From Colwellia sp. Arc7-635 (lineage in GTDB: Bacteria > Pseudomonadota > Gammaproteobacteria > Enterobacterales > Alteromonadaceae), in the NCBI RefSeq assembly GCF_003971255.1, contig NZ_CP034660.1, forward strand, positions 744,001 to 808,000: DNA of 64,000 bases, in the 5' to 3' direction. Of the stretch, positions 35,783-45,683 are shown one piece after another. Within the stretch, counting starts at the first letter, position 1. Each line of letters begins with the position of its first letter. Position numbers and translations under genes: made by a program. Below the pieces are notes generated by a model that saw nothing but the letters and a program-made list of their open reading frames with translations, did not search any database and was not told the DNA's origin.

Positions 35783-37669
35783 ATGAAGTTAATAACAGGA
35801 TTATTTTTCGTTGTTATATTTTCTTTCAGCTTTAGTGCTTTTTCACAAACCACGGAAGGTAAAATTGAACAAATTCAACAGTCAAAAAGCAAACACAAAA
35901 CAGAACAACTACTCTCGCTATTTAATGATCAAAAATTAAAAGCCAAGGATCGTTTCTTAGTCTTAAATGCCTTAAGTAACTTCTACTATGAAGAAGGCGA
36001 CTTTAACACCGCACTTTCATTCTCAGAGCAGTCATTACTCGTCGCTCAAAAGCATAAACTACAGCTTGAGACTGGTAAGGCATTGAAAAATATTGGCATA
36101 ATGCATTACTCAAAGGCTGATATAGATTCTGCAATTGTTTACTACAAGCAAGCCTTAACATATTACGATGACCTTGAAACACCCGTTTTAAGAGCTAATG
36201 TACTCAACAATATTGCCTTGGCCTATATAAAAAGTAGCGAGATAATAGAAGCCCTTGAGTACTTCAAAGAAGCTGAGTTTTTATATCAAAAATATGGCAC
36301 TAGAATTGATATTCTCGATATTAAATATAATATTGCGCTGTTATATATTCGTTTGGACCATGCTAAAAATGCAATTGATATTTTAAATGAAGTCATCGAA
36401 GATAGATTAGAGATTGATGATATCAGTGGATTATTTCTCGCATATTCTGATCTGGTTGTGGCACTAAAATCAGATGAACAATTTGATGAAGCGTTAGCAC
36501 TCTCATATCGGGTGATAACATATTACAGAGCAAAAAAAGACTACTTCAACCTAAGCTCTGCACTACATAATATTTCTGATCTCTCCTTGAAAATGTCTAA
36601 ACCTTTAGAAACAAAAAAATATGCATTGGAAGGGATATCGTACGCTAAAAACTCTCAGAATAATAAAGCGGTTGTCGGGTGTTTTTATACCTTAGCTAAG
36701 GCTCAAATAGTACTTGGAGATTTAGATAGTGCGATGCAAACGATTCAAAAAAGTAATGAATTTATTAAAACACTTAATAATACAAAACTTAAGAGCTTTA
36801 ATGATGGGCTTTACTCATTACTTTTGATGGCGAAAGGCGAACCAGAGCAAGCGATCTATCTGTTCCAAAATTACCTTGTTGGCATTAAAAAAGCACATAG
36901 CGTAGCTTTTAATAATCAGTTAGCCAAATTTGAAACTAATCAATTAAAGCAGAAGCTTGCGAGCTTAGAGTATCAAGGATCATTAACTTTATTACAAAAA
37001 GAAAATGAAAGCAGATTCAAAAATATGGCTTTTATTATTAGTATTTTCGTATTTGTTATCTTGTTTTTACTTTATAAAAGACTAACGGATAAGAAAATTA
37101 AAAAGTATCTAAAACAAAAAGTTAATGAAAGAACGATTGAGCTTGAGGATGTTAATAAAAAATTGTTAGACCTTTCCTATTTTGACGGGTTAACAAAACT
37201 TAAAAACCGTCGATGTTTTGATGAGGACATAAGTTTGTTATGGGGTAACAAAGAAAATCAAAATAATGCCTTCCATATTTTAGTGGCAGATATTGACTCT
37301 TTTAAGCAATATAACGATACCTACGGACATGTCGCTGGAGATAAAGCACTCACTAAGGTCGCTGAGGTGTTAAAAAATAACATTAGAGAAAATGATGAGG
37401 TTTATAGATATGGCGGTGAAGAGTTTGCTATCATTTTTGACCATTGTGATGCAGAAACCGCAATAAATGCGTCAAAGCGCATTGTAGATAAAATTCAAGA
37501 AAGTAATATCCCTCATTCATGCAGCGAATTTGAAGTACTTACGTTAAGTGCTGGCATTTCTACTTTCAATTTATCTAGTACTTTATCGATTGAAGACTTT
37601 ATTAATCAAGCAGATAAAAAATTATATAAAGCTAAGGAAAGTGGCAAAAATCAACTCTGTTGGGCATAG
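35783..37669 (+). CDS. TPR-containing membrane diguanylate cyclase
   Basis: A GGDEF enzyme that should make cyclic di-GMP. The ATG at 35783 has AGGA upstream and begins a signal peptide (LITGLFFVVIFSFSFSAFS). The 628-residue protein has periplasmic TPR repeats (about 50-390), a transmembrane helix (MAFIISIFVFVILFLLY, about 415-432), a short coiled coil, and a GGDEF domain (about 465-628). The active site is YGGEEF and the inhibitory I-site RxxD lies five residues before it (RENDEVYRYGGEEF). No EAL domain. The signal sensed by the TPR domain is unknown. Confidence 0.9.
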   Translation: MKLITGLFFVVIFSFSFSAFSQTTEGKIEQIQQSKSKHKTEQLLSLFNDQKLKAKDRFLVLNALSNFYYEEGDFNTALSFSEQSLLVAQKHKLQLETGKALKNIGIMHYSKADIDSAIVYYKQALTYYDDLETPVLRANVLNNIALAYIKSSEIIEALEYFKEAEFLYQKYGTRIDILDIKYNIALLYIRLDHAKNAIDILNEVIEDRLEIDDISGLFLAYSDLVVALKSDEQFDEALALSYRVITYYRAKKDYFNLSSALHNISDLSLKMSKPLETKKYALEGISYAKNSQNNKAVVGCFYTLAKAQIVLGDLDSAMQTIQKSNEFIKTLNNTKLKSFNDGLYSLLLMAKGEPEQAIYLFQNYLVGIKKAHSVAFNNQLAKFETNQLKQKLASLEYQGSLTLLQKENESRFKNMAFIISIFVFVILFLLYKRLTDKKIKKYLKQKVNERTIELEDVNKKLLDLSYFDGLTKLKNRRCFDEDISLLWGNKENQNNAFHILVADIDSFKQYNDTYGHVAGDKALTKVAEVLKNNIRENDEVYRYGGEEFAIIFDHCDAETAINASKRIVDKIQESNIPHSCSEFEVLTLSAGISTFNLSSTLSIEDFINQADKKLYKAKESGKNQLCWA

Positions 37670-37699
37670 CTTTATAGATGGTTTTATAGATAGCTCTTG

Positions 37700-37964
37700 T
37701 ATACCCAAACCACTTGAAGATGCAGTTTCAGAGTTAAGCTAGGGAATCTGATCAAGGCGCAGCACGAAGACAATGGCATTCCCTTATCAAGTGCTGCAAC
37801 GCAGGGCTGGTTTTCTAGCTTAGCTCCCTTCGGGCAAGGCGAGAAAGGGTCATCTCCGGCGTTATTGATTTCGACAATGGAACAACCATTCACTTCAATC
37901 AATGCCTTGGTGCTAACCCTTTCTCGACTTGCTGAATCCTGTATTTTCAAGTGGCTTGGGTATA
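37700..37964. mobile_element. 265-bp MITE-like element with terminal inverted repeats
   Basis: The left end (37700, TATACCCAAACCACTTGAAG) and the complement of the right end (37964, TATACCCAAGCCACTTGAAA) match over about 25 bp with two or three mismatches. The inside has no gene-like frame except an 88-codon frame on the minus strand (37684-37950) that runs through the termini and is part of the element. The size, ends and lack of a transposase fit a non-autonomous element moved by a transposase elsewhere. TATAGATAG occurs at both flanks (37685 and 37961), but this may be chance. Confidence 0.7.
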
Positions 37965-38411
37965 GATAGTTTCTATAGTAAGTTCAATCAATGAGCCGAA
38001 GCTAAGTAGAATACTTAGCAATGTGCCTTGGATATTATCGCAAGGTACATCTGCTTACTTTTTATATCGTTATTTTCTCAGTCTTCACCGGATATCCGTG
38101 CTATCTGAACCAGATAGGATTAAAACTATTTTGATCCTACACCACAGCCCATTCGTACAATACCTTCATTAAATCTTTCTAAACAAACCGTAAAAATGGC
38201 GTTTTTTATTGGAAGTGCAATTTTTATAATATTGAAATAGCACAGGATTTTGGTCTACTTTCGGAATTTTTTCGTTAAGCGCTTGGATGATTTAGCAAAT
38301 AAAATATCGTCAGGTAGACGTTGTAAAATAAATATAACATTGAGAATAATTAGCTAAGATTAAACAAATTCAGATTAAAAAATTCAGGCTAAACAAATGT
38401 AGGGTAAATAA

Positions 38412-39965
38412 ATGCAGGCAAAATATCTTAGGCTCATCTTGGGCGATCAGCTAAATCCTATGCACAGTTGGTTTCAGAAAATTAACACCGATGTAGTGTA
38501 TGTTATTGCCGAACTGCATCAAGAAGCTAGCTATACCAAACACCATAGCCAGAAAATAACGGCATTTTTTGCTGCGATGAACGACTTTGCCAAGCAGCTC
38601 GAAAATATGGGGCATCGCGTTTGTTATTTAACGTTAGATGATACCGAAAAATATCAAAATCTTACGGAACTGATAAAAGCGTTAACTATTGATCATGCGA
38701 GTGAAAGCTTTACATTTCAGCGCCCCGATGAATATCGCTTACGCGTGCAGTTAAATGCTATGTCAGGGCTGTTAGATATACCGGTTTATGAAACTGACAG
38801 TGAGCATTTTTTATTGCCCTTTGATGAGCTAGCAGAGCATTTTCAAGTGGCAACGCATGTTCGCATGGAAAAATTTTATCGCTATATGCGTAAGCGTTTT
38901 GCTATTTTAATGAACGGCGAAAAACCTGTTGGTGATGCATGGAATTTTGATGCTAACAATCGACAGTCTTTTAAAAAAGACGATCTTAAATTTATTCCCA
39001 AACCTTTGATATTCGACAACCCAGCTGAAAACTACCTGCTGCGCATAAACAAGCACAAAATTAAAACCATAGGGCGTGAATCAACCAATGTTGACTATGC
39101 TATTAATCGCCAACAGTCGTTGACACTATTGCAGTTTTTTTGTCAGCATCAGTTAGCTAACTTTGGTAATTTTCAAGATGCGATGACCTTAGCATCACCT
39201 TATGCATACAGCTTATATCATTCACGTCTTAGCTTTTCATTAAATTGTAAAATGATCAGTCCTGCAGAAGTTATACAAGCAGCATTGCTTGCCTATGATG
39301 ACGGCAATGGGAAAATCAGCCTTTCACAGGTTGAAGGCTTCATCAGACAAATTTTAGGCTGGCGTGAGTATGTTAGAGGTATGTATTGGGCGAATATGCC
39401 AAATTATAGTGAGCAAAATTTTTTAGCGGCTAAGCGTGATTTACCTGACTTTTTTTGGAACGCTAAAACTCATATGCAGTGCTTAAAAAGCGCCATATCA
39501 CAGTCACTTGAACATGCCTATGCCCATCATATTCAGCGATTAATGATCACTGGTAACTTTGCTTTATTAGCTGGCATTGACCCTAAACAAGTCGACGAAT
39601 GGTATTTAGGTATCTACATTGACGCGATCGAATGGGTTGAATTGCCAAACACTCGTAGCATGGCGCTGTTCGCTGACGGAGGATGGGTTGCCACTAAACC
39701 TTATGCCGCCAGTGGTAACTACATTAATAAAATGAGCGATTATTGCAAAAGCTGTCGTTATAACGTGAAAGAAAAAGTCGGTGCTAATGCCTGCCCGTTA
39801 AATAGTTTGTATTGGAATTTCATTGACCAACATTATGATAAGTTTTCTTCGAATCACCGAATGAGCTTTCCTCTTCGTAATTGGGATAAAATGGCGCCAG
39901 CTAAAAAAATCGAAATTAAAGCACATGCAGAAATGCTTCTCAGTAAGCTGAGTTCAGGCTCATGA
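38412..39965 (+). CDS. phrB: FeS-type cryptochrome/(6-4) photolyase family protein
   Basis: A flavoprotein of the FeS-BCP branch (Agrobacterium PhrB group), which repairs (6-4) photoproducts with blue light. The 517-residue protein starts YLRLILGDQLNPMHSWFQ, the N-terminal antenna domain. The C-terminal part has the four cysteines for a 4Fe-4S cluster: Cys357 (HMQCLKS), Cys445 and Cys448 (YCKSC), and Cys461 (ANACPLN). Their spacing matches the PhrB pattern of 3 and 13 residues. FAD-site motifs near WREYVRGMYW and MITGNFALLAG are present. A DUF2805 gene follows 232 bp downstream, a frequent partner. Confidence 0.85.
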   Translation: MQAKYLRLILGDQLNPMHSWFQKINTDVVYVIAELHQEASYTKHHSQKITAFFAAMNDFAKQLENMGHRVCYLTLDDTEKYQNLTELIKALTIDHASESFTFQRPDEYRLRVQLNAMSGLLDIPVYETDSEHFLLPFDELAEHFQVATHVRMEKFYRYMRKRFAILMNGEKPVGDAWNFDANNRQSFKKDDLKFIPKPLIFDNPAENYLLRINKHKIKTIGRESTNVDYAINRQQSLTLLQFFCQHQLANFGNFQDAMTLASPYAYSLYHSRLSFSLNCKMISPAEVIQAALLAYDDGNGKISLSQVEGFIRQILGWREYVRGMYWANMPNYSEQNFLAAKRDLPDFFWNAKTHMQCLKSAISQSLEHAYAHHIQRLMITGNFALLAGIDPKQVDEWYLGIYIDAIEWVELPNTRSMALFADGGWVATKPYAASGNYINKMSDYCKSCRYNVKEKVGANACPLNSLYWNFIDQHYDKFSSNHRMSFPLRNWDKMAPAKKIEIKAHAEMLLSKLSSGS

Positions 39966-40197
39966 GCACTTGCTGTTGAAATAAAACCGACAGCCTTGAA
40001 ACTTCTTGTGTTAGCCGTTTATTGATAACGGTATATGAAAGAAATTATCGACGTTTGCGAATAAAAATATTACTAACCCCTGCCTCATTGTTACCGTGAT
40101 ATGGCCGCTTAGCATTGAAAAATTCGTGCTGAAATTGGTCTTTATTTACTGAGTGTCCGTATAGCTACTTTGTTATTTATCAATTTTAGGGCACTTT

Positions 40198-40449
40198 ATG
40201 TCAAGGTCTGTGGATGAAGAATCAAGAATCATTGAAATGGCTTGGGAAGACCGAACTCCTTTTGAAGCCATTGCGCATCAGTTTGCTATGCAAGAGCCTG
40301 ATGTTATTAAATTTATGCGTAAGCAGTTAAAAGCCAAAAGCTTCAGGTTATGGCGAGCCAGGGTAAATGGTCGGGCGACCAAACATGTAAAACTTAGAAG
40401 TGATGAGGTCAGCCGAGGTTATTGTCCAACGCAATATAAACAGCGTTAA
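40198..40449 (+). CDS. DUF2805 / TIGR03643 family protein
   Basis: An 83-residue protein with a helix-turn-helix-like first half (IIEMAWEDRTPFEAIAHQFAM) and a basic second half (RLWRARVNGRATKHVKLR). The family is small, uncharacterised and often found next to FeS-type photolyases, as here. The helix-turn-helix character and positive charge suggest nucleic-acid binding, but that is inference. Confidence 0.82.
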   Translation: MSRSVDEESRIIEMAWEDRTPFEAIAHQFAMQEPDVIKFMRKQLKAKSFRLWRARVNGRATKHVKLRSDEVSRGYCPTQYKQR

Positions 40450-40645
40450 TACTGAGCCATTATTTTGATGGTTTGTAATGATCTGCTTATTTGGTTTTTC
40501 ATTAAGACTTTGTTTTATAAGATATATTTAGGGTTTTTCTTGGCTTACTTCAAGCGATTCTTGATTTTTAATAGCACTCATTGTGTGAAAGCGACGAATA
40601 TGAAGACAAATACGAGTGTCGATCTAATATATTTCAATAAAGAAA

Positions 40646-40673
40646 AAAACGGGCATCAATAGATGCCCGTTTT
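40646..40673. terminator. Bidirectional terminator between DUF2805 gene and putA
   Basis: A perfect 12-bp stem AAAACGGGCATC / GATGCCCGTTTT (40646-40657 with 40662-40673) around AATA, with A and T runs on its flanks, lies between convergent genes. Confidence 0.88.
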
Positions 40674-40707
40674 ATTTAAGCTCAATTTTAGAGCTTAATC
40701 TTAGGTA

Positions 40708-43700
40708 TTAATCTTCTTCAACCAAAGTCATTAGTGACGTATTACCACCAGAAGCAGTAGTATCAATACTGATGGTTTTTTCAGTTAATAAACGCTGAAT
40801 TAAACTATCAAAGTATTCTGAACTGATCACAGGTAGTATTGCACCTTGGCGTTCCGCTAATTTTTCGCTGATGTAATGTTTACGATCACAATGACTGTCA
40901 ACCACCACACCCGCTAAAGCAGGATGCGATAACATCGTTGATAAATGGCGTAAACGTGCAACCTGGAAAACACCTTCATCAGCACCAGTAGAAAGAAACT
41001 TATCTCTAAAGGCAATGGCTTCATCGTAGTACAAGTCAGATACTACACTTATGACGGTATTACCTGTCGCTAATGACGTTACGATAGAAAGTACCCAGAA
41101 GTGAAAACTAACGGTGGCATCAGCAAAACAGATAATGTTGCCGCGGTTTTCTAAATACAGAATATTTGATTCGCCTGTGGGACCAGGTAAAAACGTTGGT
41201 TTTTTCAAGCGCTTTTCAATATCAATTAATTGTGAACGAGCCGACGTTAAGGTGCTATTTAAATCGTCCGCTAAATCATCAACAATACCTACATGCGCAA
41301 TTTTTGCTAGTAATTGACGAACACAAGAAATACGTGTGTTCAATTCAGTTAAGCGCCAAGCTTTTTCAGCTGCATTGGCCTTATCCATAAACAAAATTGA
41401 TTCTTTATCAGACTGGTCATCCCCGTCTAACGCTTCAACTTGAGAAGGCAGCAAGTTAAATTGTTCGGCATCTGGCGTCGCTTTTTCTATCACTAAACGC
41501 GTTAGATAGTTTGGGCCACCTGCTTTAGGTCCAGTGCCTGAAAGGCCACGACCACCAAAAGGTTGTACACCAACAATAGCGCCAATCATATTACGGTTGA
41601 TATAAACATTGCCCGCACGTGATAACTTAGCTAATTCAAAGGCACGATGTTCAATACGGGTATGAATACCCATAGTTAACCCAAAACCTGTGCCATTAAT
41701 GTTATCAATAACGCTCTCTATTTCATTACCTTTAAAACGAACAACGTGTACACAAGGACCAAATACTTCCTGTTTTAGCACACTAATATCGTTAATTTCA
41801 TAAAGTCGAGGGGCAAAGAAGAAATGTTCGTTGCCGTCTACTTCGTCAGAAATAGCACATTGATATAATAACTTGCCATGAGTTTGCATGTAGTCACTGT
41901 GGGCATTAAGCGCGTCTAGTGCTTTTTGATCAATCACAGGGCCAATGTCAGTGCTTAGCTTTGCAGGATTACCAACATGTAATTCTGCTAAGGCACCTTT
42001 AAGCATTGTGATCACGTCATCTGCTATATCTTCTTGTAAAAATAGTACACGCAATGCTGAACAACGTTGTCCTGCTGATTGAAAGCCAGAAGAAATAACA
42101 TCATCAACCACTTGCTCAGGCAAGGCACTTGAGTCAACGATCATACAGTTTTGGCCGCCAGTCTCTGCGATAAATGGTACTTGATCGCCACCTCGGTCTG
42201 CCAAAGTTTGTGAAATTATTGTGCCGGTTTGTGTTGAACCGGTAAACATCACTGTTTGCACACGCTCGTCAGGAACAATAACATTGCCCACCTCGCTACC
42301 ACGGGCAATAACTGCCTGTACTACGCCTTCAGGCAAGCCAACTGACTTCATTAAATCAATGGTGCGTAAAGCAATTAAACTGGTTTGTTCTGCAGGCTTT
42401 GCTAATACGGTATTACCAGTAGCAATAGCCGCAGCCACTTGGCCTAAAAATATCGCTAATGGGAAATTCCATGGGCTAATACAAAGTACAACACCACGCG
42501 CTTCTAAACGTTCATCGGCGGCAATATCAATCGCTCGCTCTGCGTAATAGCGACAAAAATCAACCGCTTCTCTTACTTCATCAATACCATCTTGCGTGAT
42601 TTTACCGGCTTCTTTAATACATAAAGCAATAAGCTCATCAGTATGTCGTTCTAAAATATCAGCAACGCGACATAATAATGCCGCACGTTCAGTCACTGGC
42701 GTTTTTGACCATGAGGCAAAAGTTGCTTGTGCCGTATCAATCATCGCCAGCATATCTTCTTTACTATGGTGATGATGAAAGCCGATTATTTCGCTGTGAT
42801 TTGCCGGATTTTTAACGGCAACAGCACCGTCTGGTACATCATTTTTATTTAATAAGTTATCAACAAACCAATTGTCTAATGATGTTTTTAGTGGCGTAAT
42901 AACACTGATATCAGTTAAATCTAAACCTTTAGAATTATCGCGACCAAGACCTTTTGCATCATGATATAACGCAATAGGTTTGATAATTTGATTATTGTAT
43001 TTATCTTTTAAACGCTGAGTTTTTTCAACGGGATCTTCCAGTAAAGACTCAACCGGTTGAGACTCATCAACTATCGCATTAACAAAAGACGAGTTAGCGC
43101 CGTTTTCTAATAAACGACGTACTAAATAGGCTAATAAGTCTTCGTGATGCCCAACAGGTGCATAAATACGACATTGAATACTTTCGCCCGATACGATTTG
43201 ATCATACAAAGAATCGCCCATGCCATGTAAGCATTGAAACTCAAAGCCTTCTTTATCATCACCGGCCAATTCAACAATGGTGGCTGCTGTGTAAGCGTTA
43301 TGCGTAGCAAACTGCGGGTAAATAGTATCTCTGTATTCTAATAATTTATTGGCACAAGCGTGATAAGACACATCAGTAGATGACTTACGTGTGAAAACAG
43401 GGAAGTGCTGATGACCATCTTTTTGGGCATTTTTTATTTCTGAATCCCAATAGGCACCCTTAACTAAACGCACCATCATTTTTCGGTCAACACGTACCGT
43501 TAACTCTCGTAACCAATCAACAACAAAAATAGCGCGTTTTTGGTAAGCTTGTAGCGCAATACCAAAACCATCCCAGCCACTTAATTCACTGTCACTAAAT
43601 ACGGCTTCAATGATATCAAGCGAAATATCTAAACGTTCAGACTCTTCCGCATCAACCGTAAGTCCAATGTTATAGCTTTTTGCTTGTATACAAAGCGCTT

Positions 43701-44532
43701 TAAGTTTTGGCACAATTTCGGCCATAACACGTGCTTCATGAGTAAATTCGTAACGTGGGTGAATAGCTGAAAGTTTTACTGAAATACCGGGTACTTTACG
43801 TGGATCATTTTTACCTGAGGCACGCGCAACTTTACCAATGGCTTCTATCGCCACTTGATAAGCTTTAAAATAACGGTCAGCGTCGTCCATAGTACGAGCA
43901 CCTTCACCTAGCATGTCGTATGAGTAAACATAACCTTGCTGTTCTTTGGTTGCTGCACGTTCAGTGGCGGCTTTAATGGTTTCGCCCATAACAAACTGCT
44001 TACCCATGATTTTCATGGCGTAGTTCATTGATTTTCGAATAACCGGTTCGCCTAAACGGCCGATAACTTTTTTCAATAAACCAAAGCCATCTTGTTTACG
44101 TTTGTCAGCATAATTAACCATAGTGCCGGTGATTAATAAGCCCCAAGAAGAGGCATTAACGAACAATGAGTCACTGCTACCTAAGTGACTACTCCACTGG
44201 CCTTGAGATATTTTGTCACGAATTAACGCATCTTGTGTATGTTTGTCTGGTACGCGCAATAACGCTTCAGCCAAACACATTAATACCACACCTTCTTCAC
44301 TTGAAAGTGAGTATTCTTTTAATAAAGCATCTATTGCGCCGTTGCCCGCCTGATCTTGACGAATTTGCAAAACCATTTTGCGCGCTCTTTCCCAAGCCCT
44401 ACTTCTCGCACTAACATTAACCTCAGCTAAAGGGAGAATATGATCTACCGCTATATTTTCATCAATACGATAAAATTCACGTATTCTCTGACGAATTGGG
44501 CAGTCTGTGATAAACGAACCGTTAAAAAGCAT
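40708..44532 (-). CDS. putA: Bifunctional proline dehydrogenase / delta-1-pyrroline-5-carboxylate dehydrogenase
   Basis: Oxidises proline to glutamate in two steps. The 1274-residue protein lacks the N-terminal ribbon-helix-helix DNA-binding domain of E. coli PutA. It begins directly with the PRODH arm (IRQRIREFYRIDENIAVDHI), then the FAD-binding barrel (VKLSAIHPRYEF, LTVDAEESERLDISLDI, VKGAYWDSEIK). Next come the linker and the aldehyde dehydrogenase (SPWNFPLAIFLGQ, MFTGSTQTG, catalytic Cys824 in SAGQRCSALR), and a C-terminal ALDH-like tail (about 1060-1274), as in longer PutA forms. It therefore cannot repress itself as E. coli PutA does. It is alone, with a long upstream gap. Confidence 0.94.
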   Translation of the reverse strand: MLFNGSFITDCPIRQRIREFYRIDENIAVDHILPLAEVNVSARSRAWERARKMVLQIRQDQAGNGAIDALLKEYSLSSEEGVVLMCLAEALLRVPDKHTQDALIRDKISQGQWSSHLGSSDSLFVNASSWGLLITGTMVNYADKRKQDGFGLLKKVIGRLGEPVIRKSMNYAMKIMGKQFVMGETIKAATERAATKEQQGYVYSYDMLGEGARTMDDADRYFKAYQVAIEAIGKVARASGKNDPRKVPGISVKLSAIHPRYEFTHEARVMAEIVPKLKALCIQAKSYNIGLTVDAEESERLDISLDIIEAVFSDSELSGWDGFGIALQAYQKRAIFVVDWLRELTVRVDRKMMVRLVKGAYWDSEIKNAQKDGHQHFPVFTRKSSTDVSYHACANKLLEYRDTIYPQFATHNAYTAATIVELAGDDKEGFEFQCLHGMGDSLYDQIVSGESIQCRIYAPVGHHEDLLAYLVRRLLENGANSSFVNAIVDESQPVESLLEDPVEKTQRLKDKYNNQIIKPIALYHDAKGLGRDNSKGLDLTDISVITPLKTSLDNWFVDNLLNKNDVPDGAVAVKNPANHSEIIGFHHHHSKEDMLAMIDTAQATFASWSKTPVTERAALLCRVADILERHTDELIALCIKEAGKITQDGIDEVREAVDFCRYYAERAIDIAADERLEARGVVLCISPWNFPLAIFLGQVAAAIATGNTVLAKPAEQTSLIALRTIDLMKSVGLPEGVVQAVIARGSEVGNVIVPDERVQTVMFTGSTQTGTIISQTLADRGGDQVPFIAETGGQNCMIVDSSALPEQVVDDVISSGFQSAGQRCSALRVLFLQEDIADDVITMLKGALAELHVGNPAKLSTDIGPVIDQKALDALNAHSDYMQTHGKLLYQCAISDEVDGNEHFFFAPRLYEINDISVLKQEVFGPCVHVVRFKGNEIESVIDNINGTGFGLTMGIHTRIEHRAFELAKLSRAGNVYINRNMIGAIVGVQPFGGRGLSGTGPKAGGPNYLTRLVIEKATPDAEQFNLLPSQVEALDGDDQSDKESILFMDKANAAEKAWRLTELNTRISCVRQLLAKIAHVGIVDDLADDLNSTLTSARSQLIDIEKRLKKPTFLPGPTGESNILYLENRGNIICFADATVSFHFWVLSIVTSLATGNTVISVVSDLYYDEAIAFRDKFLSTGADEGVFQVARLRHLSTMLSHPALAGVVVDSHCDRKHYISEKLAERQGAILPVISSEYFDSLIQRLLTEKTISIDTTASGGNTSLMTLVEED

Positions 44533-45361
44533 GTGCTTTCCTCAAAATGGCTAAAAAGTAGCTTGGTACTAATTAGGGATAGTTGCAATAGAATTAATTC
44601 GTGCATTCTAATGAAAACTTAACCGGATATGCTAGCTAAATTTAGCTTTTTATCCATTTAAAATTTTGCCAATGCACGATGTATCCGTAGAATATTTTTC
44701 ATATCGGATATTTAACATATATAAAGCTGAATAAAAACAAGCAGAAACATGAATGTAAAAGCCAAAACATACTCGAAATAATTTTTATTGTTAGCCATTA
44801 ATTCAGCTTATATATCGAATAATAGGTCTTATATTTTCAACGTTTAGGCATTTAAATTATTTTACTGTCTGCTCTTCAGTTTTACTCACTATTTAACGAG
44901 CTAAAAAATAGCTCAGAAGCTGTAAAATAGCACCTTTATATCACCTTATTACAGTAAAATTTTAAGCACAGAACATCCTTTGCTTTAGTTGGTTTATATC
45001 TTACTGATTTTCAATTTGAAAAATATTACCAACCATTATTTTTAGCCTCTGTTCGGAAGTGATTTTTTGTCGGTTGAGCGCTAATCCAAAAATTAATTTA
45101 ACGTCTCCCTATTTCAATAACAATGAAACTATTGCTTAAGGGAGGGCGAAACTAGTGGCTAGTTTTATTGGGTTTATTGTTGATAAAAAACAGTGAGGTG
45201 TTTTGTCATTTTGTATGTCGAGTTTATGGCTACTGTAGAAACTAAAAAAGATCGAAACAAAAATCCCATGCAAGCCTACTTATGCCGTTGAGCAAAAATG
45301 TGCTTTTGTGAATAAAGATAGAAAAAAATGTGGCAGTAAGTTTTATTAAAAAAACACCCCA
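44533..45361. other. Intergenic region upstream of putA
   Basis: No gene is supported in this AT-rich gap of over 800 bp. It should hold the putA promoter. A small dyad AAACTAG-TGG-CTAGTTT lies at about 45150-45166. The right end meets the inverted repeat at 45362. Confidence 0.4.
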
Positions 45362-45376
45362 AATAAAGTTGGAACC
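45362..45376. repeat. Left copy of a 15-bp inverted repeat
   Basis: AATAAAGTTGGAACC here is the exact reverse complement of GGTTCCAACTTTATT at 47933-47947. The two copies bracket a 2.6-kb segment with the hydrolase and AraC genes. Confidence 0.65.
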
Positions 45377-45683
45377 TGACTTCAACTGGCATAATTGAAC
45401 CTTAATAATCATTCAAAACACATTATGAAATAACTGTGTTAACGTCTTCTGCGCATAGCTGACGTTGGCTGCTGGCTATTCTTTAGGTCAACTGATAGCC
45501 ATATGCTGACATTAGGGTTTTGTGAATCCACTATTAAATCCAAGACAATTCCAACCCAAATTTATTGCTTGTTTTTTGGGGCTGGTTTAAGCTGCCGTTG
45601 ACCTTCCGGATGTAAACTTTGAGTCAAAAATGACATAATAGATATTGACATTAAATTCACTTTGTTAGGAAATGGAAGGTGTT

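Noticed and set aside
37684-37950. 88-codon open frame on the minus strand
   Set aside because: It runs through the inverted-repeat termini of the MITE-like element and has no ribosome site or domain; it is a by-product of the repeat.
40465-40662. 65-codon frame after the DUF2805 gene
   Set aside because: Phenylalanine-rich low-quality sequence running into the terminator hairpin; no ribosome site and no recognisable pattern.
41114-42547. Several plus-strand frames of 67-108 codons
   Set aside because: All are antisense to the conserved putA coding region.
45001-45361. Possible gene or transposase remnant next to the left inverted repeat
   Set aside because: No frame longer than a few dozen codons and no transposase motif in any frame could be seen.
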